Origin: Pestalotiopsis fici W106-1
Taxonomy: Eukaryota; Ascomycota; Sordariomycetes; Amphisphaeriales; Sporocadaceae
NCBI RefSeq assembly: GCF_000516985.1
Contig: NW_006917096.1
Location: 2,527,606-2,591,605 of the forward strand
Direction: 5' to 3'
DNA length: 64,000 bases
Under the pieces are notes generated by a model. The model was not told the origin of the DNA. It searched no databases and worked only from the letters and a program-made list of their open reading frames with translations. The translations under genes were made by a program, and so were the position numbers. Positions 51,877-64,000 of this stretch are shown one piece after another. Each line of letters begins with the position of its first letter. The stretch's first letter is position 1.

Positions 51877-53861
51877 TCAAGCTGCGTGTTCGACAATCGC
51901 CTTTTCCCTGCCCGTCTCTGCCTCTACAATGTCTCTTCGCTGCATCTCTGCATACTTCCCCGGCCGCTTGCGAGAGGTTGCATTGCGGTCGCGGGTGACA
52001 ATGAGCGACGGATTTTCGCGGTAATAGGCATCAAGGTCTTCAAGCGTACGATCGGCTGCGGGCAGTCTGTCAGTACAAGATGCGTAGTACAGTCTCGGGT
52101 TTCCAGATTGATCTTGAATTGCACTCACCAGTCTCTGGGTAGAAAAAGTACAGGACTGGCAAAAATGCCGCATTGGTGACGGTCCAGACGATGTAAAACT
52201 TCCAGCCCAGGTTCTGTATACCAATTGGTGTGACCTCAACGACGATGAAATTGGTGATCCAATCCGACATGGTGGCTGCGGCAGCCCCCTTGGTCCGCAT
52301 GGGCAGCGAGTTGATCTCGGTCGGGTAAAGCCAAGGGATTCCCAGCATACCCAGCCCAAAGCCAATGTAGTAGAGGAAGAAAAAGACGACGGATGCCTGC
52401 GCTACTTTTTCCTGGCTAGGAAAGTTCTCCTTCTGGGCGTAGTACAGCAAGATGGTCATGAGCAGGAAACAAAAGAACTGAATGGCGGTCGAGATGATCA
52501 TCATGATTCTTCTACCATATCGTTCCACCAAAGGCGCGGCGGCCAGAGCGGCAAAAAAGTACACGACGGAGCTGACGGCAGCGATCAGACGGGCCATGGT
52601 ATCGCTGAGATGCACCGACTCCATGAGAAGGGTTGGCAAGTAATACGACATGATATTGATGCCGCCGAATTGTTGCATGGCCTATGGTTTGGGGCCTGTC
52701 AGCTATGTGTGTGTCCCGCCACACCCTCCGGATTGTCCTGATGATGGATTAAACTCACCTGTGAGCCAATGCCCAGCAGTAGTCGACGAACAGTCTTGGT
52801 GCCGCCGTCTGCGTGACCTCGAGCAAGATCTCTCCATCGAATGGCATTTTCCCGCTCATAGCGAACACTGTAAGCGATTTCATTCCTGGCGGCAATAATA
52901 ACCGCATCAGCAGGAGTCTTGTTCTCCAAGTCGGCCAAGATGACCATTGCCTCGTCTTCGCGACCGTGAGCAATCAACCACCGAGGCGACTCGGGCAGCC
53001 AGGGTACGGTGCCAAAGAGGACAATGAGAAACAAGAATTGCAGGGCGAGGGGCAGCCGCCACGCAATCGCGCCGCCGGCAAAAGAGAGACCAAAGTTGAT
53101 CCAGTTGACCATGGAGAAGCCGACAATATTCATGGTCATTTCGAGCACAACCAGTTTGCCGCGCCACTTTGTCTGCGAAGTCTCTGTCTGCCATACCGGG
53201 GCTGTCGCCGTGTTGATCCCGTTGCCGATACTATGTGAAGTCAGCGTCATAAATGCAGACAAAAAGGCATATGTTGGTGAATGAAGATGGTTTTACCCGG
53301 ATATGATCCTCCCCACCATCATGTGAGGTACACTAAAGGACGAGGTTTGGAGCGCAGCGCCAACCGCCATGATACAAGATCCGATCATGATGGTCTTCTT
53401 CCTGCCGAACCTCTCGCCAATGGTAAAGGCAACCACGGCTGTCACGTATCTAGTCAGCTGGCTTGGTCCATCAATGGCCATGGCATGGTAAATTGTCACC
53501 TCCAAGAAAGCATCCCACAGCGTATATGGATGTGACAATGGACAACAAGTTGGTTTTCTCACTCCCGTTCAAATCGTGCACGTCCAAGTAGTCTTGCGTA
53601 ATGACGACGCCGGAGAATACACCTTGATCGTAGCCGAACAATGCCACTATGAACGAAGATGATCAGTCAGCTAGTGTCCAAGTTCTGGTCTCTGAATGCT
53701 ACTCACTATCAGTGGCGCATGCAACCTAGGGGATATGTCAGTCAGCGCACCCCAAAAGATACCAGGTAAATAGAACAACCCACCGTAATCCAAAACGTAA
53801 GCCATCCACCTCGAAATCCGAACCACCTGGATTTGCCGTTGCTTTGATTGATGGACCCCAT
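51877..53861 (-). CDS. MFS sugar porter (beta-glucoside/hexose transporter type)
   Basis: Seven exons (53784-53861, 53707-53725 (19 nt), 53500-53646, 53297-53438, 52759-53230, 52129-52681, 51877-52055) join in frame to 529 aa with about twelve membrane segments. Sugar-porter signatures: FGYDQGVFSGVVITQDYLD in helix 1, GERFGRKKTIMIG after helix 2, TAPVWQTETSQTKWRGKLVV (PVWQ.E.s....RG), PESPRWLI before the central loop, QQFGGINIMSYYLPTLL in helix 7, VERYGRR, GMLGIPWLYPTEI in helix 10 and PET then TLEDLDAYY at the end. Members carry hexoses, maltose, lactose or cellobiose with H+. It lies upstream of, and in the same orientation as, the GH3 glucosidase, so transport of glucose or a beta-glucoside released outside is likely; this is inference. 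The ATG at 53861 gives the short hydrophilic N-terminus usual for this group. Confidence 0.92.
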
Positions 53862-56800
53862 GTTGAATCGAGGTGCCAGGGCATGTGTAGTACATCCACA
53901 ATAGACCAAAATGATGACGCCTGACTTAGCTTAGACGTCTCAATCGCCTTGTCGAGCCTCTCGAATTCCCAAACGCCTTGCAATGTAAGAGAGGTGCAAT
54001 GTTTATATGCACTTGTAGATGGAATCGTCGTCAATCGCCCGGGGGTGCCCTTGCAGTTGTTCCTCCCCGCAACCGAATGCTCATTGTTATTCCCCCGCTA
54101 TTCGCGGATCATGCATCTAAAAAGCCGTGTCCACTATGCCATCACGCAGGCTTGGCCGTTTTTCACGCCAGGACAAGGCCTGGTCTGGTACGCCAATTTA
54201 TCAGGATTGCTGTGCATGCGCGGGAATTGATACCTGATCTCTGCATCCATAGGTACATGATCGACAGTGCTCACGCGAGGAGTGAGAAACGGCCAGAAAC
54301 GTACGTTGAATAGAGCATTACTACATATATACGTATCCAATATGTTTCGAACTTTGACTATCAATGCTAGCAGGGCCTAGTTTAGCCAATTGCGTCACGT
54401 AATTTGGGGATTGGCAGCATTATAATCTTGCCATTAGCTCAAAACCATAGAACTTTTGGTGGCTTCATACTATTCACTAGACGAATGCATTGCCATGTCT
54501 TGTATTTGGCCCACAAAATCCCAATGGGGAGATAAAGAGAGTGACGCATGGGATAAGAGGAATTCTGGGGCAGTTCCAGAATATTGGGTCAATACGTCAT
54601 GCTAATATTCTATCGGCGTGTCGGTAAACCACACGGATGCTGTTAAGCGGTTGAGGCAAGCACATGATAAAATTGTGGATCAGTACGGACGAGTATTGCC
54701 CGAGAATAGCGAACAATGTCCTCATACCAAAGAAGTAGCAGTAGCCGTGATTTATCACAATATGCACTTGATGCAATTTGAACACAATCAATAAATATAT
54801 TATTAAAACTATATATCGTGTTTAGTAACAGAGACATGATGCACACTATAATGTGTACCCCAACTTGTAACCTTTGTAACCTTAAATTCTCATCTAACTC
54901 AACGGTTTGCCCTAGTATAAGATCATATAAAAAGATTTGCACCCAGCTCTTACGGAAGCGGTTATTAGCTGTTCAGCGTGTTAGCATCTAGCTATCGCTT
55001 TGCTCCTGGTAATTTGTGGCACGGGCACTGACCATTAACATTTGCCAATGAGCTTGGCACGAGTGATGGACGTAAATCGAGGAACCTCGCTATACTTCAA
55101 CTGGTTTTTTGGGATGGTAATCGTGGAGCCAAATCCTCTAGTATTGCCTCCATACGTTTGCGTGACGATTGTTCTGTGGCCAGTATCCGAAAGCCAAGAG
55201 GTCCGCGTAGGGGACTATCGCTCGCATGGTTCGATTGGCACGTGAAGCGCAAAAGATTGTACTGGAGGTCTTCGGGAGCGTTGATTCGGGGACGGGGGGT
55301 GGCGACGGCGTCTTCGGTATTTTGACTAGAGGCAAGGAGAGAATATCATAAATTAGTGTCTTACAACCACGTGCAAAGTTGCGCATTTATCCTCATTAGA
55401 CCAAAACGTGTGATGGTTCCGCGGCCTCTCGGCTCTCTGCTCGCACAAGATGAAAGTGTGTCAATACTTAAGGTAACAGACTGCGCCAGTCGATCTCGGG
55501 GTACGGGTCGCTGCATGAGGACCCTTAATAATAACCGCTGACATTGTGTTCGTTTCTTTCTGGGTCATAGTGGGCTTAGCGCGTCCCGCCAGTCAGTACC
55601 AGTATCTCCCTTGTAAGTGCGAGGCAGCTCAGTGATCCAGCACTATAAGCAATTGTGGACAAGAGGCGTTTTCGATAACAACAGTATTTGGCCGATTGTT
55701 GTCGGAAGAGATGCATTGCAGATCGGGCATCTGCGCAAGGTCAAGCCTTCTTTATAAACAGAACTACTACATTACCTATCAACCAAAGTCAAGCTGCGAC
55801 TGGCGGGACTGGCGTATTTGTCGGCGGCAGTCTGGTCACGACGGCACGGCTTGTTGAAAGGCCTGATTGGGTGAAATAGTCCTGATCGGGGGGATCCACC
55901 AAAGTCCACTATGTCCGTTCCTACAGTCTGACAGCCAGGAAACAACATCTAATCCCGAGCTGATTCGCCATGACGGTGGACCGGTAGAATGGAATGCGCA
56001 GACCGTTTGCCAGGTATACCTCTTCATACTATAAGCATTTGCTGGATGATGTCAATAGATGTTCTAGATGCCGGCACGCTTGACTGACCTGATGCTGTCC
56101 CTTTCTCACCTGAGACTAGGCAAAGGGCCAAGCCATGTCAGGTGTCTCCTGGTTGGCATAACTCCGAGCCACTAAAGAGGGTTATCTGCGGAGCTGCATA
56201 TAGGGTACTGTGGTCCACCTGAAAAGTGCAACGGTTGTTATCAGGCATCGCTCTCTTTTCGCAAAAGTTCCCAAGAGCTGATTGCATTTCCAAAAGTTCA
56301 TGACAGGAAATCGTCACTTGGCGACGATTCCAGGGGTCTTTCGGGGTCACGAGAAACTGATTGCCTTCCGCTTATGTTGATCCCCCCACGTTAAATCAGG
56401 CATCAAAAGAGGTTTTCCCGGAATCTGAGCCGGCTTGCCCCGTTATTCGCGGTGAGACGGGTTGAGAAAGCAGCATTCGGCAGCCTTGCAAACAAACGTA
56501 AACTAGGTAGATGCGCTGGAGGCTCATATTCGTCGCAATAACACCAATTGAAACGCCCCCTTTGTTATGCTTTCTTTTTACCATATTCAGGTGTAGATCT
56601 GCTTTCCGACGTTGAAGAAATCACCCCGTGACAGGACGATTTCTACACTTGGGTAGCTTGCTCCGAGATGAACCATGAAACCTCGCCACTGTTATTCCTC
56701 TAAGCATTTCGTCTAAGCATGCTTCGGCAGCTGTTTTAGATGACGGGCATACAGTACACGCGCATCTCTTCGTACTTGGGCAAGTACAAAGGTAGCTATC

Positions 56801-58106
56801 GATGTAAATAGCACACCGAAAAAAAATGACGTCGTGTAGGCAAATGCACCCAGCAGTGATGCGACAGACAGCAACATTAGGTAAAGACTCAGCTATGTTC
56901 TAGCATAGGAGGGCCTAGACCGTGTCATGGATTTTGACCGGGGATAGCAACTGCACCTAGTCATGAAAGTGTATAATGGAGGTGCTGGGGGCAGTGTAAA
57001 CAGATATACGGCCGTAGTCGTCTGTCTCTTTTTGGTGATGCCCATAAGCGAAGCCCGCGGAGGTTGACTCGTGGTCTGGACCTGAGGGGTAGCAACGAGG
57101 GGTTGGTCAGGCGCGGAATATCTAATTCATTCTAACATCAATATCCGAATAAGAACAACAGAAACAAAAGCTTACAGTCGGTTCGTGTCAATGAGCAGGA
57201 GCAGCGGGAAATTCGTTCGGTGGCTTGACGGCGACTCAGCCTCCACTAGTGGGTAGCTCTGTATTTGGTAGGTGGGAGAGAGAGCACCTCATAAGGGAGA
57301 CAGCGAATGAGGAGTGGTCGGATCCAGCCCGCCTCATTATTGTACTTTGCTGCTGCATCAATATGCCCAAGAAAAAAAAGGAGTGAATCAAGAAGCCGAC
57401 GACTCGATGTACTTGTGAAGTGATGATACCAGAAGGGAACTGAGCACTTTGGGTCCGGCTGCCCCCCAGTGTTGCTCTTCCCAGCAATACACTTAGTTAA
57501 TGTCAGGCAGGTACCAAGAACCCCCTACACAACCCCATTGACCCAATAACCCTAGAGTCCACGACTACCTACCTTAAAAATCATACCAAGCTTCACTAAA
57601 GCTCATTCGTTTTCAAATTCTTGTCCTGACTATGTAAATATTTTGGATGTATAATGCTCAAGATGTACGAAGAGCTTGGCGGGATCAATTGATTTTCGTT
57701 GGATCTACTTGGAATGTGATTTGATCTTTGGCATCGCACCTTCGACACCATGAAACCCGACGCACAGATTCCATTTGTGACGAAACTGATAATGTTGATA
57801 AATTTGAGGAATGGATATCATATTCATATAATCATGAAATTCATGTGTCTAGGTAGCCAAGTAACCCGCCTAACCAGAAAAGCCTGAAACGCCGTTGACC
57901 TACATAAGTCATCATGTCTCAACCCGCCCGTTTTTGTAATGCCGCCCAACGCCTCTTGTATATAATGGGTATCCGAAATCGTGAAAAGAAGAAGAGAAGA
58001 AAATAATTCAAAGTCCAAAAGCCTGCGAGGCCGACTATATACAAGAAGAAGTAGGATGGTGAAAAGTTGAAGAGAAGTACAAAATTCATAAACGGCTGCC
58101 AGTAGT
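53862..58106. other. 4.2-kb region without a supported gene
   Basis: The first few hundred bases are the porter promoter. No supported coding gene, tRNA or mobile element was found in the rest. Frames of up to about 125 codons occur, none with a domain. Several stretches (54.6-54.9 kb, 57.6-58.1 kb) are strongly A/T-rich. Confidence 0.45.
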
Positions 58107-60277
58107 TCACCCAAATCTATTTGGCAACTGTGGTGGCCGGAAGCTCCATTGATCCAGTAGACTGGGTTCTTGTACGGCCTTGTAGTTGCTGAATCGGCCA
58201 CTCAGCACGCCTCTGGTTGCTTCAAGTCGTGCGAGGGCTTCGTCGTCGTCTCCCGAGAATCTGGTGTAGTCATCAATGGTTTGGAGCACACTTCTGCCGT
58301 CGCTATTCCTGACGTGAACGTTGGCTCCTTGCTTTAAAAGTACCTTGACGGCGAATTTCTGGCCGAGCCTTGCTGCGACCTGAAGAACCGTCTCGCCGTT
58401 GCGGTTGCGAGCTTCTATGTTGGCACCGGCATTGAGTAGTCGCTCAATCAATTCCTCGAGGGCCTTGTCGTCCTGACCGTCGGTAATATGGGAAACAAAT
58501 GACATGAGCACCGTATCTCCACTTGCATTGTAGTGATTGACGTCGACATGGGCTTGCAGCACGGTGTCGAGGTACTGTATCCGATGACTGAGTGGGCAAG
58601 TTTGGAGGACGGGCTCGTTTTGATCGTCCATTTTTCTCTTGCGGGGTTTTGTGTTGTTTCCTTGCCCGTCAATTGACGCAATGTCCAGAATGACCTCGGC
58701 GAGACAGTGCAGAGCATTTCGCCCTTGCGGATCTTCTCTAGTGTAGCCATCATCTGTCGCGTTCACATCGGTGATAATCTTCAGAAATTTCGTGTGCTCC
58801 TTGATCTTTTGCTGAGTGCTATCGGTAGTGCCCGGAATAGTCAAGTGGCTCGGTCGCGCCTCTGCCCTGTTGACGGGTATTGTTGAGGCACGCAAGATCA
58901 TTGGCTTCACTCCAAATGCGTCACGTCGGTTGAGCAAGTTCATGTTGTTCCCAAAGAGACTAGTGATCTCTCTCATGAGTCCCGAGTTGGACTTGAGGTT
59001 CGAACGGAGAATGTGAAAGAAGGTTCGACCGTAGACATCTGTGGTGGAAAAATCGAATTGCAGCGATCTCAGTGTTTCGATTAAGATCACTAGTCGTGAG
59101 TCCTCCTCGAACCAGTTTGGATGCAAGACGTGGAGGAAAGTCTGACCTCCAGAGTTTGTCGCATTGAGAAGCGGGCTAGGTGGGCTGTTTTCTTGTGACA
59201 GCAAGTGAAAGAGATGGGTCATCATATTCTCTCGTGCCGCGACAAGGTGGTAAGTGGTGTTACCGAACTGATCCATGCAAGTTGTACTGTCATAAATGGA
59301 TTCACTAGTTCCAGCAAAATCACCAGGCAAGCTGTAGTCTGCGACAGAAGTCACACCTTCAGTCTGGCCCCGAAAGTTGGCCATTGTCGGAGGGTTAAAG
59401 GCCCCCATGGCGGAGCGTGGAGAAGACCGCGAATGATCAGTACCGTCTTCATTGGAAATGGTGTAGCGCTTAAGTAACCGGAAGACGTCTTTCACATCCG
59501 ACTTTTGGAGACCCTCGATGCCGTTGAGCTTTTCTTTCATGTTATTCCAAGCTGCCTTGGTGCTTCCTATACTGAAATTGGTTGAGGTGGTCATGGAGGT
59601 GCCCTGCCGACCTAATCCTGGGATTGAGCGAAAAAAGGATGCGTAGGATGGATTCTGCATGGTCTGAAGATTTCGCGTCCCGGTATTTTGGCGTGCCGAA
59701 GGTGGAATGCTGAACGTTGTTGTGGCTGTCCTTTGCTGCAGGCCAGGCTGTCCAAACATGAAGGTGTCAGTCTTTTCTAGCGACGAGCCGGACGATCGGC
59801 CAAAGGATTTGCTGTCCATGGTGTCGGTCCTCTGGTATGGGTGGACAGAGGGGTCATATATTCCAGACATTGGTGAGAGGGGATTTTGTGTGTTTGAGCT
59901 CGACTGCGACGATGATCTCGCGCGGTCACTGTTCTTGAGCCCAGCAATGCGCTGCCTCGCCTCGCCCAGGTCTCTCGGTCGCATCCATCGCGGGTCTTTG
60001 CCGAGCAGGTGGTTCAGGTGCTTATTAGCAGCTTCCTTTCTGCAAATGACTGACTGTCAGAACATTTCTCAGCAGGGACTGTAAAAGAGACATACCCAGG
60101 CGACCAGACCTCATCTCCGAGGACCTTGAGGATCTCGTCGACCTTGAGCGAGGTGTAGCAGTATAGTCGCGTGAGTCGGCGGGCGCGCGGCGGGGTCCAT
60201 TCCCTAGGACGCCCGCCGCGGTTTGTGCGGTTCGTCGCATTGCTAGTGGCCGGCGACGGCTGGTCGTGGTTCATCAT
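58107..60277 (-). CDS. Ankyrin-repeat protein with Clr5-like N-terminal domain
   Basis: Two exons, 60096-60277 and 58107-60039, join to 704 aa. The splice joins EVWSPG to KEAANKHLNHLLGKDPRWMRP, completing a helical N-terminal module: EWTPPRARRLTRLYCYTSLK followed by VDEILKVL, and the KxAANKHLNxLLGKDPRW block. This resembles the Clr5-type domain found at the start of several fungal nuclear regulators and ankyrin proteins. A long Ser/Thr-rich, probably disordered region follows (residues about 75-210). The C-terminal half contains degenerate ankyrin repeats (GNTTYHLVAARENMMTHLF, GQTFLHVLHPNWF, GRTFFHILRSN, GRNALHCLAEV) and then clear ones (NGETVLQVAARLGQKFAVK followed by VLLKQGANVHVRNSDGRSVL). 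Likely a nuclear or signalling scaffold; DNA binding by the N-terminal module is inference. A KPRKRKMDD nuclear-localisation-like motif lies near residue 510-520. Confidence 0.8.
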
Positions 60278-63218
60278 ACTGGAGAGTTTGCGAGAGCGCA
60301 CTGCGACACCGGAAAGTCAAAGTGCACAAAAAGAAGAAAGGGGACAGACAATCGACAGTCAAAAGACACTGCAGCAGAAACAATGATAAATGTCTCCCAG
60401 CGAAGAGAGCGAGAGTGTCCGAGTTTCCAAGAGAAAAAGCTGAGATCCAACGAGCGGACAAGGCTGGGCTAAGCTTATTAAAGAATCGCGGGTTGCTGCT
60501 GCTTGCTCACTGAAGGTAGTAAGTAGCTTGCCTATGGAGGGGGTAGGTCAAGGTCGTTAGTAGTTGGTGAGTGGCACTGCAAATGCAGGTGGGCGGACAG
60601 TGACAATGGAGGGAGCTTTTTCATGGTCTTTCCAAGGATTCAGATCCATCGGGTCGCTTTTGCGACGGCCCAGACTAGCCACACATGGCCGCAAGCACGA
60701 TAGCTGGCAGATATTATTTACCTTAGTGCGGCGGCCGTTTTGCTGACCTACAGAGCTACCTGTGTACATAGTTTCTACCGATGGTGAATAGGAGGCCTGA
60801 TCAACAAGGCAGTAAGGTGAGTACAATGGCTTCTTGGATTGTGTTTGCCATTTGCTCTGAATCATAAAGTTATTCCAACGATATCGGCGCAAACCGAGGA
60901 CCACCGATTCGCATCACCAGTATATTCCAGGGCTATGGAGTACACTTACCCACTAAATCTATGGACTTTACAACCCACCTCATTAGTTTTCGGCTGTTGG
61001 CCCTTGGTACTACTATAGGCTCTACCTATAATATAAACATTGTGCATACCTACCGTGCTCCTCGCTACTTGACACGTATATTCCTCTGCGCGGACGGTGA
61101 TTGCATGAATATTGCGCCTTTTCTGAGGTGAATAGCTTCATCACAAACAGTTCTCTCGTAAGTAACAAGCCAATGCCCATCATTGTCAGCATCATAGTGC
61201 AGACGGAGGGGGCTGCGCCGCAATAGTCTGGCACTCTGAACCATCGGCCTGCATCCACCCTGTGCCGCAAACTTGAAAATGGGGGCTGTGCTTGCTCGGG
61301 GGCTGGCTGTGCGCTAAGCGGATCTGTAAAAACGCTCATGGACGGTCATCACAGTTCTTTTGGTCCGATAACATCATTTTGGACGAGTACCATGATCCAA
61401 TTGACCAAGTCCTCGAGGACGGTCCTGGACGGGAAGCGAATGAGATGGTTCATCAGAAGAAGTCTTGTTGGCAGTTCGCCAAGCATTGGTCCGTGTTGCA
61501 GGCACCGGAGTCGTGGGGAGTGAGTGTCGCAATAGAGATTCGAGTCTCCTCCGATGGTTCAGTAGGACCTGGTTACACCCACACTATGTCCTCGGCTCTG
61601 CTAAACTCCACCGATTAAGCCTTCTTGGCGTAAAATGAAAGATGCCTTCTTTCAAGATGTGCTGGGTCGCGACCTATTTTCCGGGAGAGATCCAATCCTT
61701 GCATAAGCGAATTCACGGCAATCAGCCTGACTTTTTTCTTTTTTCGTTCCCCCCGCTCAATCAACAGTCTTCCTGCATTCTCCCCATGCTCAACACTCGT
61801 TCGCTACGAAATAGTCTAAGTGTTCAGATGTCTTTGCCAAACGCTCCGATCTAGTAGGATCACCATGAATTTGGGGGGTAAAGTCGAACCGCAACTATGA
61901 CAATGCAATTGCGACTTATAGGATCTAACGGCCACAGGATTCTCTTTGTATTATTCGCATCATTGATGGCTTATCATCACGTCATTAACATACATCTATA
62001 CCTAGTTAGGTACCCAGGTATGTAAGTACTTCATTTCCATCGCACATCTCCTGCAGCTTTCCAAATATACATATCGCACATAGCGATTTCAACGCTATTT
62101 GAAGGACCCGAAAGTAAACTGCACTGCAATTTTAGCATCAAGCACAATGGACCAATTGCCTTGACCATTTTCTGCGTATTGAAGCCCAGAGCGGCTATGC
62201 TTGGCCAGTGGCCAGGTCGTGGTCCCTCCTAGCTTAAAGCTGACTTTTCATAGATAAATCACTCTTCCCGTGGGGAGGACTTATATAGCATCCATCTCGA
62301 CACCACTAAGTTCATTTACCCCGCCAAATCCTTTGCCTAATCTGGATTTCACTGCAATTTCAACATGACTAGAGGCGGCCGGCCACGGGGACCGAGGAGC
62401 ACACGCGTGTTAGAGCTCGAGACTGTCCCCATTAAATTTGAGTGGTCCGTCATTGGAAAGCTAGTGGCAGAACAATGTATATAATGAAAAGGCCCCCTCT
62501 ATTCTTCGTTCCAAAATGACTAATATCGATGATGATTTTTTTGGACACTTTTTGAAGTAGTCTTTCATAGTTATGGCGTGGGTACCGATCCGACAACGTT
62601 TTCTGTCCAGCGAAAGACAGACCTTTCTTCCGTTGGTATTCCTCAACCAATGCTGATTCGTCTGATACCACTGGCGCAAGTAAACAAATTCGAAAAACAG
62701 GGGCTAAAACGAAGTCAGACGGTGATTTCCAAGACTTACATGTAGCTTTCTATTATCCAAAGGGTGAGCAGAAATGTAAGCTTGTTGCCGACTAAAGTCT
62801 TGTGTAGGTGTTTACAATTATGGAAAATGCGATCACTAAGAATACTGCGACTAGGGATTGGCACGATAACAGATTTGAATGAAGACTCTTGTGCGACAGT
62901 GCAACGACGTGGCCGACAGTAGTCAATGTGAACGAGACATCCCTTCAACTGATCGCCCAGATCAGACTCGATTGTGATTTTGTGTGTGGTGTGCTCTCCT
63001 CTTGGTGTAGGAGAATATACAGTATACACAGTCAAAGTACTTTAAAGTAGTCGGTCGCTGAACAGCGTACAGAAGGTAAAAATATGGCTTTAGTGCCCAA
63101 TCAAGAACAAATTGTAGCTACCATAAAGCCCCGTTTCTCGCCTTTTTCATACTCATTCATAGTATTCCCCAATAAGATTCGGAAGCTCCTCTAGCTTACT
63201 ACCATATCCACTTCCGCC
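60278..63218. other. 2.9-kb region without a supported gene
   Basis: The part next to 60277 is the promoter of the ankyrin gene; the far end is the 3' region of the dioxygenase. The frames in between (up to about 115 codons) have no recognisable domain. Nothing else stood out. Confidence 0.45.
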
Positions 63219-64000
63219 TTAAGCACGAAGGATGGCAGCAGGGTGGATCGTGGTGGGAGTACGCGACAGATCAATACCAATCGTCAACCAGGCCAAGAAG
63301 CCATCCTCGATGCTGTCGCCAAGCTGGACATAGTTGAAGACGGGGTCATTGTCGTTGCCGACCTCGACGGCAAAGACGCGGTCCTCGGCGTTGGAGGTGA
63401 CGGGGTTGGTGTTGCTGCTGTAAGGGGAGATTTGCTCCACCAGGTCGCGGACAGACTGGTCCCAGAAGACTTGGCCGACGTGCTGGGCGGTGAGGTCGTA
63501 AAAGGTACCGTTCTCGCGCGGTTCGGCGTCCAGGTGGAGGATGGTGTGGACGTGAGTGGCACGGCCGGCGTAGTGGCCCTTTTGGGGGAAAGACAGAAAT
63601 CAGCTTCAGCACTTTTGGATAAATTCTTTTCGATTACTTACAGGGAATATGGTATCGAACTGAGCAACACCATCTGCGTCAGTGGGCTGGACACCTCTCA
63701 GCCAGGTCAAGCCGATCTGAGACTGGCCATTGCCGCCGTTGCTGGTGCCAGAGTAGACGCCCGTGCTGTTGGCGTTGAAGATTTCGTAGTAGGCACCCTC
63801 GATGGGCTCACAGGTAGTGTAGTCCAAGAACTGGAAGTCGTAGTGCACAGGAATACCGGGCTCATCCTCGGTCAGATCCGAGCGGACGTATTCGCCAGCA
63901 ACATCTTAGGGAAAATCATTAGTCAATAGTATGCGGGGACTCGTGGATTGTTCAACGCACAGTACGGTCCGCTCTCGCCCTCGGGAGTCAGGACGCAAGA
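63219..64000 (-). CDS. Extracellular intradiol ring-cleavage dioxygenase (partial at the right edge)
   Basis: Three exons are inside the window, 63961 to beyond 64000, 63642-63904 and 63219-63578; the 5' end is cut off by the window edge. The visible 221 aa are the catalytic C-terminal part of an intradiol dioxygenase, non-heme Fe(III) enzymes that open catechol-type rings between the two hydroxyls. Ligand motifs are present: the first Tyr in SGPYYVAGEYVRSDLTEDEP (formed across an intron) and Tyr-His-x-His in PGHYAGRATHVHTILHLDAE. The core HYDFQFLDYTTCEPIEGAYY is typical of the fungal group that is exported and acts on lignin- or plant-derived phenols. The C-terminal extension (NPVTSNAEDRVFAVEVGNDND) is also usual there. 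A signal peptide would lie outside the window. No neighbouring catechol-pathway gene is seen. Confidence 0.88.

Noticed and set aside
53862..58106. Possible transposon relic in the long gene-free stretch
   Set aside because: No terminal repeats, target duplications or transposase motifs were seen.

Overview
The window is nuclear DNA of a filamentous ascomycete (Pezizomycotina; a Sordariomycete such as a hypocrealean fungus fits, but the genus cannot be fixed from sequence alone). The evidence is spliced genes with short introns (about 49-150 bp, GTRNGT donors, CTNAC-like branch sites), Zn2Cys6 and fungal-specific transcription factors, a Dal5-type permease, a secreted GH3 glucosidase, an extracellular intradiol dioxygenase, and long gene-free stretches between genes. 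All exon boundaries were worked out by hand from splice consensus and reading-frame continuity; most spliced models keep frame through every junction.

Layout. 1-215: 3' end of a sugar porter. 1153-11341: a probable catabolic cluster, made of a trans-3-hydroxy-L-proline dehydratase, a GAF-domain protein, a Dal5-like permease, a metal-dependent amidohydrolase related to the cog1228 prolidase group, and a Zn2Cys6 regulator. 11738-12924: a SAM methyltransferase. 13434-31265: mostly housekeeping genes, namely Sec18/NSF, Dgk1-like kinase, KXD1-like BLOC-1 subunit, a conserved disordered protein, a lipocalin-like protein, a LENG1-like Cir_N protein and an F-box protein, with a 5.1-kb gene-free region at 18994-24127. 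31965-34138: a secreted nucleoside-hydrolase-like protein and a small membrane protein. 37187-40144: a quinone-oxidoreductase-like enzyme divergent from a zinc-finger-less transcription factor-like protein. 40431-43897: the Spb4 helicase and a stomatin-like protein. 47362-53861: a secreted GH3 beta-glucosidase and a sugar porter in the same orientation. 58107-60277: an ankyrin-repeat protein. 63219 to the right edge: a partial intradiol dioxygenase.

The most interesting region is 1.1-11.3 kb. The permease and the amidohydrolase are divergent, and between them lies a perfect 18-bp palindrome containing CGG-N10-CCG, the spacing known for the yeast proline-utilization activator Put3. A second CGG-N10-CCG lies about 90 bp upstream of the cluster's own Zn2Cys6 regulator. 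With the dehydratase and a prolidase-related hydrolase, this suggests a locus for import and breakdown of (hydroxy)proline-containing peptides or amides under a Put3-like regulator. That is inference; the parts are seen directly.

The second functional grouping is the GH3 glucosidase with the sugar porter (beta-glucoside use). The glucosidase has a Gly/Ser-rich insert containing a KR pair and an altered nucleophile motif. No RNA gene, CRISPR array or intact transposon was found.
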